A stretch of DNA of 64,000 nucleotides. It comes from Crotophaga sulcirostris. Its lineage: Eukaryota; Chordata; Aves; Cuculiformes; Crotophagidae. The notes beneath the pieces were generated by a model that was not told where the DNA came from, made no database searches, and saw nothing but the letters and a program-made list of their open reading frames with translations. Made by a program: the position numbers and the translations under genes. The stretch covers positions 1,914,533 to 1,978,532 of the forward strand of contig VYZB01000026.1 in the NCBI GenBank assembly GCA_013397455.1, in the 5' to 3' direction. Each line of letters starts with the position of its first letter. The first letter of the stretch is position 1. Positions 24,601-35,524 of the stretch are shown here, piece by piece.

Positions 24601-26284
24601 AGGACTGGACACGTAGATCTTTAAGCTGCAAACAGGATGGGACAGACAACAGCTTACAAGCTAATCTTGACTTTTCTGAACTCCAATCAATTAAATCTTT
24701 ATTCCTAAGAGTCATTTTATGATTTTGAGAGCTGAAATAACTGTTGTAGATGTTACATAATGGGGCAAAGTCAACACTGTTGTGGATTGTGGCATGAGTG
24801 TGTCAATCCACAGCCTCACCAACTCAGAGGGTTTCGCTATTGGTTCTAATGGAGTGATTAAAACTTGGATTTACTTTTGCAGGAACAATTGAGTTTCTTC
24901 CTCTCTAAGAAAAAGAGTGCTACTTAAATAGCTCTGTGCTAGATAGAGGTCTCAGCAGATGATAGTAAAAGTTCAGCTCCTAATCCTACAAAGACAAACA
25001 ACATGCTTAGCTTTAAGGATGTGAAGTGTTACTGAAGTGCTGCTCAGCTGGGACTGAGTTTTCCATGCTCTTCCATGAGGCTAATTGCACTTACTCACTT
25101 TGCTCATTTTAAAGCAAGAATAGAATTTGTGAACTTCATCAGGGTAACAAAATTTCATTTGAAGGTAAACTTGTACTGAGATCTTTGCCTGTAAATTATC
25201 ACATAAGAAAATGTTGTTGGGCTTTTAAGTATTAAAGCACATGGTCAGATTTTTAGAGATTACAAGTATTATCAATGGAAATTTGGGGTCACCAGCAACT
25301 TTCTTCTTTTGAAAAACACATTAAAAAGTTTTGGGTTTTAATTACCCTTCTTTGCATGGGGGTTCGCATTTCTATACGTGTCCAGTAATCCATAGCGCTT
25401 ATGCGTGCTCACGATCTTGCAGATTTTTTAGACTTACAGAGATGTGTGTATGAATACTGGTGAGCAGCACTGAGTCTTGGTAGATAATCAGCTTAATTTT
25501 CTTCTTCGTGTGTTTTCATTTTTCTCATTTTCCCTTGAGGGATTCATCCCTCATCTTATTATAGCTTTGTGGCCATTTATTGCAAAGTTTTGGTATATTC
25601 CCTTAGTGGAACTCAGTTATTGCAAATTGTAAAGTATTTTTACATAAACCCTGTGACACTGACTTTTCCAAAACCATCCAATGACTATTGCTTTTAAACA
25701 AAGCTGGGAAAAAAAGTACTACAATACCAGGCTTTAGTTCTGGTTGAGGAAATTCTTTGACAGAGACAGAACGATTCCACTTTCTAGGGACTGAGTCCTC
25801 AGCTGAGAGGAAAATCACCTGCTTGTTTTAATGATAATTTAATAGAAGTGACCAGCAGACAGTACTCTGATCACTCCACTCTGAGCAATGTACATTATCT
25901 CAACTGAGAACTTGTGAAACATGTCTTACTCTTATGAGATTAACACATCTTTAAATACTTCATATATAATGGCATAGCTTCCATAGGAAAGGCTGAAAGC
26001 TGTTCGATCAATCCGCTGATAAACTGGGTGTTGAGGCAGTCCCTAAGGAAGCAGAAGTTTGTACATCTTCAGGCAAATTCAGAGAGGGAATCTATATCAG
26101 TCATGTCCTGAAGAAAAACCTGAAGCTGCCAAGTATCAGATAAAAGAGAACTGCAACATCTGCTGCTGCTTTTACTTAGGACCAAACACAGTCATTACGT
26201 TCTGTAAATTCCTCACTGATGCCTCCTGCAGTCAACCTGGAGGGATAGAGCACTTCTGAGTAGAATACAGCTTGTATAAATCAC
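18691..26284. other. AT-rich DNA without recognised gene
   Basis: 7.6 kb with no gene or clear transposon. Small structures seen are a perfect 14-bp palindrome CCTTATATATAAGG (18986-18999), a 14-base A run at about 20846, and a hairpin at 24017-24037. The longest frame is 106 codons (20457-20777, minus). None has a recognisable domain. A T-loop-like GGTTCAAGTCC at about 22162 was checked for a tRNA and rejected. Confidence 0.55.
24017..24037. repeat. Short hairpin, 8-bp arms
   Basis: GGAGAGAT (24017-24024) pairs exactly with ATCTCTCC (24030-24037) across the 5-base loop CCCCG. The stem is compact and includes one of the few CpGs of the area. Confidence 0.75.
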
Positions 26285-26475
26285 ACCATAGTAGATTAAG
26301 ACACCTAAAATTTTAAAAATAATTTAGACACCTAAGGTGACAATAGACATCTGTCTGTCAGATTTTCAGAAGTTCCTAGATTTTTAAATGTAATTTGGAG
26401 ATTGCATATTTAGGAGTTTGGCACTTAATGCATTTCAAAATCTCACTGAGCTTTACACATTTTACCCCAAACCCC
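26285..26475. repeat. Possible ancient amniote dispersed repeat
   Basis: The stretch has 'agacacctaa' twice (about 26299 and 26326), then 'gattttcagaagttccta', 'atttaggagtttggcactta' and 'atttcaaaatctcactga'. The alternation of 'taggcacctaa'-like words with 'gattttcaaaag' is a pattern I recall from very old repeats shared by turtles, crocodilians and birds. The copy is strongly worn, and I cannot name the family or its ends. Confidence 0.3.
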
Positions 26476-29400
26476 TAACTTTGAATTAACCTTTCAGCAA
26501 GCAGGATTGTTTCTTCCCCTCTTCACACCTGTTTTATACTGTCTTGGCTTTAACAGTGTTGTATGCTTCATTTATGCTGGAGCACAGAAGAGAAGGGTCA
26601 TGTTCGTGGAATTTCTCTTTGGACACACATTTAGATTCTGCTTCCAGTTCAGGATGAATTCCAATAACATCAGTGCCACTGAGATCATATCTCTCTGTGC
26701 ACAATTGCTGCTTGATATTTATAATAAAGACTTGATCCACCAGGTAGTAAACAGGCAAAATACACATACATATCTACCAAGATGGAGTAACCCAAAAGAC
26801 TCAGCATCTCTGCAGTACCTTTAATATTAAAACCACCAAAGGTATGCATTTATGTGGTGATCCATTTGGGAGCTTACACGTGCTGAGATATATAGATCTA
26901 ATATTTCACTTTGTAGAAATGGTTTATTTCCAGCAGTAAATATGGTGTTTGTGAAATGAGAATAAGCTATTTCAAATTGTTATAAGGCCACTGAATAATT
27001 GAATTATTACTCATCAGGGGGCAGTGTAATTTGTTACCTGTGTGATTCCAGCACTCTGAATCAAAGTAATTACACTCATGGTGTCATTTAGTGAAATAAT
27101 GTCGTGAAGGTCTCTATGAAGAGAGAGGCAATTTCTGAAAGAATTTTGTTGAAATAATAGCACCAATTCAATTGGTCCTCTTGCTTCATTCATCGTTACT
27201 TTATTATGTGGCTAAATAGCCCATTCAGATCTGCTCTGCTACGGTGACAAAAATGAGTTTTGGAAACAGTATCTATGGAGGAAATAATGCACAGTTTCTA
27301 AGGGGAAAGCACCAAATAGTCATTTTTAGGATCACAAATGTGCAAATGGCAAATGGTAGATTAAATTTATAAAAAAAGAACATAAAGGCAGATTTTAATA
27401 TCCTTTGAAAGTTCAGTGTGAGATTTGAGTAAAGGTTTGCCTAGTGTAAAGAACCAGTGAGAGATGCCTGGAGACTGTTTCAAACCAATGAGCAGTCACT
27501 TCCAAATCTCATGAACTAGGCTTCAGAAAACTATGAAATTGGTACAAAACAGCAAGGAGTCATTTTTAAGAATAATTATTTTGGTGTTATTATTTTATGG
27601 GTGTCTGCAAACTATAAGTATATATGCAGTCATGTATGTGAGTATGAAACAGTTTCTATTGTGCTACTTTACCCACATCTTATTCTTTAATGCATTTATT
27701 TCCATTACTTTTCTGTGAGGTAGGACAATCTATGGTCCCTGGTCTGAGGAAACAAAGAGAAAGACCTGAAGACGTCTTACAGAATCTAAATTCAAGGCTT
27801 ACATCTACTTTTTCTTAAGATTTACATTTTTTTCTTTTTTGAGCATGACCACAACATTCTTTGGTTTTTTTTAGGGATTTGGCTCGAATGCAATCTAGGG
27901 AAACCTATGCAGGAACCAAATCAATAGGTGCTATGGTGTGGTGGTCTGAAACACCTTCAGATACCAAAATCAGGCTTAAAAAAGCCATGGTTACTCCCCA
28001 AATACACCAAATTACTGATGATAGTCATTGATGATAGTGGTGATGGGTGTTTTTTTGGAGATATTGCACAATATGTTCATGCACTACATGGACACAGCTG
28101 GAGAACTAAAGGAAATTAACTTGCAAAGCTGTAATTGGGTCTTCCTTCACCTATCTGGAGAAATCATTGACCAGACTAGTGTTCCACTTCTGTGGGCCTA
28201 ATTTCAAAAGTTATGTGATGAGATGTAGCAAAAACAAGAGGGAGCAAAGGGAGAAAGGGAGAAAAGAACAACTGAGACCAATTCGCTGTAGAAGTTAATT
28301 GGCTAACATAAGGACAGACCGACATATGGACAGGACAATCAGAGAAAGTACACTGTTGTTTTTCCAGAAAGTATGGCCCACATGAGGATATATAAAATAT
28401 AGTTCTGTGATTATTTCCAGCTGATTTCACTAGCACAATATTCATATTCACAACTGGCACAAACAATCGAGGGTGAGAGAAGAGCAGTAAAATCTGTTTG
28501 ATCCCTGTGAAGACAGTACAGAGCCAGTGCATGGAAAGGGAAGAACACTCCATGAAGAGTTTCATCCACTGAGAGGTACTAGATAGGAATTGAGACTTGG
28601 GATTTCCTTGGAGCTCACCTAAAAGTATGATCTGCTTTTAGGCTAAATACCTATCTGCTTGAGGGAGACAACCTGCAGCTATTTAGGTATTCCAAAGACT
28701 TGTGGTAGACTTGATAGGACTTCAGAACTGTTAGGATATGAAAGTACTTCAGTCAGGTCCCTTCTTCCTATGAATCTCTGCTTACCTCCACTAACTTTTA
28801 TGTTTTTACTCACCCTAGTCTGCACTATCTGTTGTGCTAACACCAGTGCTGACACCAGAGACACCCCAGAGCTGACCAGTTCAGGCAACAGGGGAGGCCC
28901 TTCCCAGGATTTGAGAGCAATTTGTGTCTAGTTAGCAAAAGGCACATGCCTGTTCCAACACGATGCTGAGCACCACAGTCCTGCAGGGTTTTTAATTCCC
29001 CGCCAAAGACTGAAATCCCGATAACTGGAAAACTTTTGCCCTAAAAATAGATTTCTTCACATTGTTGGATTCATGTAGCATTTTATATAATTACAGCCCT
29101 TGTTGGAAAAATTATGTTCTGCAGAGCTGGCTTGTAAATCCTACACTTTACAGTACCACAGTGGCTCTGTTATAAGCCTTACTGCTGAGTCTACTATTTA
29201 TTATTGGGGAAAAAGGTGGAAAACAAATCCACACTTTTGAAAGTGTTCAATAATACCACATTGTTTTAGCAAATTCTGAACTGTTACTTTCATCTGGGGA
29301 TTTATCACAGGGATTTATCATGGTGCCTACACACATAAATAGCAGGCCCATATGCATGTATTTCTTTGAATAAGAAACACAGTTGTGATCTTTTTTAATA

Positions 29401-29949
29401 GAAACACAGTTTTCTGGTGTGTGTAATCATTCTGGGAAGCAGTCTTTCTGTTGTTCAATTTAAAAACAAGAGCAATTTTTGCTGAGGGAATGTTTTCAGT
29501 CCTTTTTTGAAAATCTAGCTCATATTATCTTGAGATGATCTTCAGGAGACTGACAGTGCAGTTCCACACTATAGTATCTCAGGGCATAATATCACTCAGT
29601 TCTCCCCATAAGCCAAAACCAGAATAAAAGCTGTTTAATTTTTTCCTGTGCCTGATCACCTGTTCCCTATATCCTTTGGTGGAGATACACCCTAATACAG
29701 ATCAGAAAAGTAACCTGTTTTTCCCAGCCAACACCTTCCACTACTTCTGTACAAACAATATTTAGTACCACTCTGGTTTTCCTAATGTGAAGAGATCATC
29801 AGGCCTTTTCCCCCGCTTACCATCTGAGGGATTTGCAGTTTTGTCCTGGTCTAACTGTGAGATCCCACAGACAACTGCATCTGTGGTGCAGAACAGTTCT
29901 GCAGGGTGCACACAGCCTCCTTCCAGCAAGACTGGGACTAGTAGGCACT
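26476..29949. other. AT-rich DNA without recognised gene
   Basis: Nothing recognised apart from a CTCF-like motif at 27011. Frames reach 129 codons (28176-28565, minus) and 105 codons (26507-26824, +), cysteine- and serine-rich by composition and without domain signatures. Confidence 0.55.
27011..27026 (+). promoter_or_regulatory. CTCF-like motif
   Basis: TCATCAGGGGGCAGTG resembles the vertebrate CTCF core (CCASYAGRKGGCRS), with mismatches at the first and fourth motif positions. It stands alone in AT-rich DNA. A single motif match is weak evidence for binding. Confidence 0.3.
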
Positions 29950-30092
29950 CAGAATCATAGAATCATAGAATGGTTTGGTTTGGAAGGGACCTTTAAAGGT
30001 CATGTAGTCCAACCTTCCTGCAATGAGCAGGGGTATCTTCACCTAGATTAGGTTGCTCAGAGCTCGTCCAACCTGACACTGAACATCCTTGA
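29950..30092 (-). mobile_element. CR1 3' tail, minus strand
   Basis: Begins with the tandem tail 'cagaatcatagaatcatag', then 'tggtttggtttggaagggacc', 'gtccaaccttcctgc', 'taggttgctcagag' and 'ccaacctgacactgaacatcc', and stops at about 30092. This is the classic terminal 140 bases of a bird CR1, inserted in reverse and heavily 5'-truncated. It lies about 75 bases upstream of an exon-like segment. Confidence 0.95.
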
Positions 30093-30168
30093 AGCAGCCT
30101 GGTTTGCACAGTGAAGACCTAAGGCAGGTTTAAGGTCTTTTTTTTAAGTTGTTTTTTTTTCTTTTCAG

Positions 30169-30209
30169 GTAATGGAGGTGCTGGCAGTCTGGGCAAGCCT
30201 CCAACACAG
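30169..30209 (+). other. Candidate 41-nt exon bounded by strong splice signals
   Basis: Upstream, 'gttttttttt cttttcag' gives a strong 3' splice site ending at 30168. Downstream, CACAG|GTAATT gives a good 5' splice site at 30210. In one frame (two leading bases, then 13 codons) the segment reads NGGAGSLGKPPTQ. I do not recognise this peptide. A length of 41 means inclusion would shift the frame unless it is a constitutive exon. The tract lies close to a CR1 tail, so this may also be a decoy or repeat-derived cryptic exon. Confidence 0.2.
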
Positions 30210-31077
30210 GTAATTACATTCTATCAACTTATATTCTCCTTGCAATTGATCTTAATAGCTGTGATGCGACAAGAATCCATAGATAGTCCTGTAAGTAGAC
30301 AGCAGCACTATTATATTATTTAAGGCCTTAAACACTAAAATGAAGATGCTAGAGTGCACATGTGGGAAAAAAAAAAGAAAGAAAAGAAAGCATTTACATA
30401 GGGAAGAATTGAAAAGAAAATAAATCAAAGAGGGAGGAAATGTGACAGAGCTGGTAAAGCAAAATTTGCAGGCTTTCAGTGTTCTTTGTAAGGAGGACAA
30501 AAGATATCTTCAGATAATATAAGATGAGTTTTGAGTCCCCAGACCAACTGGCTTCCCTGTGAGTATATGGCAGGTGGTGGAGTCCCTCACAGGTAGCACT
30601 GCTCACAGGAGTCCTGAGGAATTAACAGTGGTAATGACTGTCAGATGTCATGGTTTAACAACTACCAAATCCAAAGTGCAAGGTCATCTTCACCTTTTGC
30701 CCCCAGTTAATGGCAGTATTTAGGTTCCTGGAGAAAGGAACATTCTGAAAACAGTTCCATTTACCTCCAGGACTGTGTGACCAAAAGCTGTGAAATCAGG
30801 AGTCCTCCTCCTGCTGTGGATTGCCTGTGCTCCATGTGGCATCCTGGCACTCACGCTCCAGTGCCACAGGAAAACGGTGTTTTCTGAACAAAACCTGGGT
30901 GAGAAAAGTTCTTGTTTGAGCATAGATCCCTGATTGCCTCCAAACAAACGGAAAGCTTGTAGTTAAATATATAGTAAATGTGGGTTATTTCCAAACATCC
31001 ACAGCTCTCTGTTTGATCTGAATGAAACACGTCTGCCAGAGACAGCTGCTTCTAGTCTGCTTGCTGCCAATGATATT
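30210..31077. other. Non-coding stretch, no gene recognised
   Basis: No gene seen. An A/G-rich run lies at about 30366-30390. At 30646 'tgtcatggtttaac' resembles the first bases of some bird endogenous retrovirus LTRs, but the following bases do not continue the match, so no LTR is called. Confidence 0.5.
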
Positions 31078-31167
31078 TACAATCTCTCTCCCTTTCTCCA
31101 TTGCCTTCATTTTTTTCTCTTTCTTTCTTTTCTTTCTTTTTTTTTTCCTTTTTTTATTTTCCCCCAG
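31078..31167 (+). repeat. Polypyrimidine tract ending in CCCCCAG
   Basis: Nearly pure C/T for almost 90 bases with few purine interruptions, made of TTTC/TTTCTTT units, ending in TTTTATTTTCCCCCAG. It has the form of an exceptionally long 3' splice-site tract. It is also a simple repeat able to form triplex DNA. Confidence 0.7.
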
Positions 31168-31257
31168 GTTTTTAACAGACAGGTTGTAACACTGAGTCTA
31201 ATCGGCCTGTGTCAATGTTATGGACTTTACAGAATTGACTTGCTCTCCTGGGCCTAA
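31168..31257 (+). other. Open stretch after the polypyrimidine/AG tract
   Basis: From the base after CCCCCAG, frame 0 stays open for 29 codons (starting VFNRQVVTLS, ending IDLLSWA) to TAA at 31255-31257. The phase is compatible with the 30169-30209 segment read as NGGAGSLGKPPTQ. If both were exons, this would be a terminal coding exon. A run of 29 open codons is common by chance, and the peptide has no recognisable homologue. Confidence 0.15.
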
Positions 31258-32450
31258 ACTCAATGCATGCATTTAACAGGCTGGAGAGCACAGGGTCTAT
31301 GCTCAGGTGGCAAAAGTTCTGAGCTTGCTTCACTTTTGAGATTGTTTCACTTGCAGAAATAACTCTCTTTTTTGCCTCTTACAAGTCTGACACTTTCTGA
31401 TCTTTGTTTTTCTGGGGGCTCTAACGCCTAGCTTCATTGTTCGGAGAAGCCTGGAAAGTTTTGTAAGCAGAAAAATGTGAAAGCCTGTTCAGGATGGTTG
31501 TTTCATTGAGCTGAAAAACAAGTTTGATCTATGAGAGAACATTAATTGTGAGTTTGGATCAGCCTGAAGGCACACTGGTAGATTATGGTGTGAAATTTGC
31601 CCCCTTGAACCCATCAATAGTGGGAACCTCACTAAGCTGGACTTTAGACTGTCTTCATACAATGGCTGGCAATTGACCCACTGCAGTATGAGTTCCTGCT
31701 CATCAGCTTATCTACAGCCACTGACCATGACCACAACTACAAAGTGAGCGCAATTGCATCATGGCAGCTGACAAACTTTGCTCGGTCTTTGGAGCATATG
31801 CCTAGAAGGTAAACTGCAATTATTAAATTTCTCAACATATATCTACAGAAAACAGCAGTGTGAGATTATGCTTTCCAAAATACACCAAAAGAGTTAGGTT
31901 TTCCGTTCTCACTTGGATTTGGATGCCCTGATTTTAAGGACCTTTGGAAAATCTCAGGAAAAACAAACATCAGGAATGATCCTAACTGGTAACTTTAAAT
32001 CCATGAAGTCTCCAGTTCTGAGTAGACACATAGAGGTTTTAGTGTATGAGGTCTATATTACCTTAGAAGAGCCAAATTCCTTTCTAATGTGCCATTTAAT
32101 ACACAACAGTTCCTATTTAAGCTTCATCTGGATGCTGCTCCTGAAGTCTGCAGATATATTTAGCTTTAAGTTACGACAGTAAAGTAGGCTAAAAATGTGA
32201 AGCTGTTAATCAGTAACATCATTCATCTGATTTAGTATTTATTAGCTCATTTATAATGGTTGTTTGTGTTGTTATTTGTTTTTATTTTGATAGGATGAAA
32301 TGCCTTGAATTTAATCAAGTTAGCTGTGTTTGAAATCACTAATAATAAAAGACTTTCACCTCAAGAGTGTAGAATAGGGATGAGTTTTCAAAAAGATTTA
32401 TGAAATGTGTGACCAATTATGTCAGGTCATTGCTTCTGCGGAAGATGATC
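31258..32450. other. Non-coding stretch, no gene recognised
   Basis: Nothing recognised. The longest frame is 89 codons (31913-32182, +), with no domain signature. Confidence 0.5.
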
Positions 32451-32494
32451 TGTACCTGTGACCATCCTGGCTGCCTTTCTCTGAATCCTTTGGG
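32451..32494 (-). mobile_element. Possible CR1 internal fragment, minus strand
   Basis: 'acctgtgaccatcctggctg' followed by 'cctttctctgaatcc' matches, in reverse, the CR1 block 'ggatccagaggagggcaacaaagatggtcacagg' region near the ORF2 C-terminus. Flanking sequence does not extend the match clearly, so this is a short, worn and uncertain remnant. Confidence 0.35.
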
Positions 32495-35442
32495 AAGGTA
32501 GAGTTTCACAGCATGGAAATTAATTGAATCTCATTGTCTTGTGTGCTATATATACTTAATTTCTCTGGACCCATATCCAGATTTCAAGTTGGAATGAGAT
32601 CTGGGCAAATGCAAGCATCCCCTCCCCTCTGTAATACTGCTGTGTGGGGGCTACTTGGGAAGAATAACTCATCCTGGTCATCTCTGCCATATGGAGTCAG
32701 GAACTGCTGAACCAGAATGTATGTATCTGCTTCACAGCTTAGACACTCATCAGGCTGTTTTATAAAACCCCTGATCCTGTTGTCTGACACTCCTGGTCCT
32801 CATGGTCCCTCTTTTAAGGTGCTGACCACCTCCAAGGAGCTCTTTGGGGTCCTAGGGAGACTGAAGAGATTCAGTGACTTTTATAGCCCTGTATGTGGCC
32901 TGCCCTTTGTTAAACTCAACACTTGATATACCTGCCTCTCCTATGTGGCTGTGCCATGGGTAACACACCTGCACTGTTGTTCCTCAGAGATTCTCTAAAA
33001 TGAATGTATGCATTTTTTTATAGAATCCTTAATGTAAAATGTCACATTGCTGGCAGAAAAAGCACATAGTCTTCTGAAGTTATTGCAAAAAATCTATGAA
33101 GGATAAACTAGAGGGGGTGCAGTTTTTTCTCCTTCAGGTTCCCCCATATCTGTGACTAACTGGTGGAGTATTTGCAAAATTTAGAGAGAGATCAGAAACA
33201 TGGCACTGTATCTGAGGTTCATTTGTAGAAGGTAAAGTAGCATATGTTATGAGTCAGTTAATCTCTTTAGGGCTTCATCCAGCACAAATTAGGTTCTCTG
33301 GTCACCGAGTCACAGCAGGCTGTGAGATGCTGTAGCTTGGAGCTTTATTCTGATTCAGGTGCCAAGAAATGAACTGCTTTGTGGGCGCAAAAATTGGCTT
33401 ATGCTCTGTGAACTCCAGCCAGGCATGCGCAGTTCCAAAGGCTGCTCCTCTCTCCGTGCACAGTTACATGATTTCTTTCTCACTCACTCTCCAAAACCCC
33501 AATGCTAAGATGCAGCCTCTAGAAAATAAAGAAGGTACTAATTCAGTCTCATTAGAAATCAGCAAAGGTTGTGAAATAGTTTTAAAAGATCTGGAAGCCC
33601 TCACTGTTTTGACTATTTAAAGCTAGCCAGCACAAATACACACAGGAGGGATTAGCTCTGTGCTGCTGCTGGAAGCAGAAATTGTCTCTTTTTTGTGCTT
33701 ATTTGGTTTTAAATTTTTTTTTTTTGGTATTTTTTGGTGGATTTTTTACCTATTTGCTCGTAGTCTATAACTTCAGATGTTGCAATGCCAATAAAAATAA
33801 AATGACTTAGGTTTCCTAAGAGGACAAAAGGAACTGGGAGTCATAGCTCTAATTACAACTAATGTCTCAAAGATTCTTGAAAAATCTCATTATTAAATTA
33901 CTTGACAAAAGCACAGTCCAAATCACAGGAAAGTCACAAATGCTCTAATATGGGTGTCAAGATACCTGATCCTATAGGCAATTCTCACCTTTCCTTCTGA
34001 TTCCTTACCCTTGGTAAAGAGTGCATCATCTTTGCGCTATATATTGCACATTATAAATGAGGTTATAAATATTTGCCTTCATCACAACAGCAGTGTTGAG
34101 ATCAAATAAGTACTTACTCTTTGCACAAACTGCAATAAACATCAATTTATTGTTACCATATTTATTTTTGCCATGTTATTTATTGATGTCATTCGTATGG
34201 ATTAATGACTACTAAAAACTTCGCTTAGTCATTTTCATTTCTAATCTTAGTGATCCACTCTTTTAAGTGAAGTTTCATGGAAAAATGTTTAATTCTGATA
34301 TTTTTAAGTATAAAACATAAAGGATACGCACACCTATGACAACCTGAACATACAAGACATTACCTGTATATTGATAACAGGAAGCCGTTGTCACTGATGT
34401 TTGCAAGTAACCATAGCTTGGCAAGGAAGTATTGGCAGAGGAGGACAGCCACAAGCCTAAACCCCTCCCTCCTGCAAACATATGAAGAATTCCTTATTTC
34501 TGGGAAAGTGAAACAAGAACCAAAGAAACAGTCAGGTTGTTGACATGTTATTTCAGCTGAGTAACTCCCCAGTCTTGCTTTGTCTGCCTACAGTCAAGTG
34601 CTTAAAGCTGTGATGCTGCATATCTTGGACTTTTGCATCTCAAGTTAGGTTCGAGTACGTCTCTTGCTTAGGACTCTGGGAATTCAAAACCGGTGTTTTT
34701 TTGTGTAAAGTAACTTGAGAGATCTGAACTGGTGGGCATGCTCAGATCACACCCACACATATAGGTAGCCCTGACTTCAGCATGATGCATGGTAACCACC
34801 ATCACTTAGTTCAAAAACAGCCTGAAGAGTAAGTGTGATTTCAACCTACTTAGCTCTTGGCACAATAAAGATCTGACAGCTTTAGCTGCAAAATTAACAG
34901 TACAATTTAGAGCTGAGAAAGGCTGAGACTGTACTTACCAGAAAGAAAAGGGAACAAGGAGGTTAGTTGTGCTGAACTCCTCTGCTTTATTGTCTGGCTT
35001 CAAGCATTTATGTCCACTCAGGATGGTATCAGAGCTTCCACAAGTCCATTTCTTATAAACAGCAAAGTGAAGGACAAATGTAAATACAAAAGGGGAGGCC
35101 TTTCTCAACCACCCTTATTTTCCAAAGTATCCAGCAGACCTGGAGTAGCCTAGAAGGATGTATTTGAGGATACTGAACACAAGTAACATGACCCAAAAAA
35201 GAAACCTAGTAGCTTGCTTCTGTACTTTCAACTTTAATTTGGCAAAGCACATTTTATTTGGAAGTAATTTTTCATTTATTCTACTCTATGCGCAAGGAAA
35301 ATTACAAAAATATACTCTAACTTAAGTTTTTGCACATATTTAAAGGTTATGTTTTATCAGAGCTTGTGGGATTGGTCCTAATGCATCCATTTTCTTCCAT
35401 ACAAATATTTGGTCTGGTCTTGGTAACCCTTCATGGTATTCC
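32495..35442. other. Non-coding stretch, no gene recognised
   Basis: No gene or clear transposon. Runs of T lie at about 33700-33726. 'gcatgcgca' at about 33424 resembles an NRF1 half-site but is isolated. Frames are 83 codons or shorter. Confidence 0.5.
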
Positions 35443-35524
35443 TAGAATCATAGAATTGCTTGGTTGGAAAAGAGGTTTGAGATCGAGTCCAACCATACCT
35501 GACCACGACTAAACCATATCCCTA
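35443..35524 (-). mobile_element. Short CR1 3' tail, minus strand
   Basis: 'tagaatcatagaattgcttgg', 'ttggaaaagaggtttgagatc', 'gagtccaaccata' and 'actaaaccatatccct' form the terminal 80 bases of a CR1 copy. The 'gagtccaaccat...actaaaccat' version differs from the copy at 29950 and indicates another subfamily. Only the end of the 3' UTR remains. Confidence 0.85.

Noticed and set aside
28176..28565. 129-codon minus-strand frame
   Set aside because: Ser/Leu/Cys-rich composition only. No domain or splice signals.
30646..30680. 'tgtcatggtttaac', like the 5' end of some bird endogenous retrovirus LTRs
   Set aside because: The match stops after about 14 bases. No LTR body, matching 3' end with ...CA, primer-binding site or target duplication was seen.
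33422..33432. GCATGCGCA, an NRF1-like half-site
   Set aside because: Only one half is present, with no CpG island, promoter or transcript start beside it.
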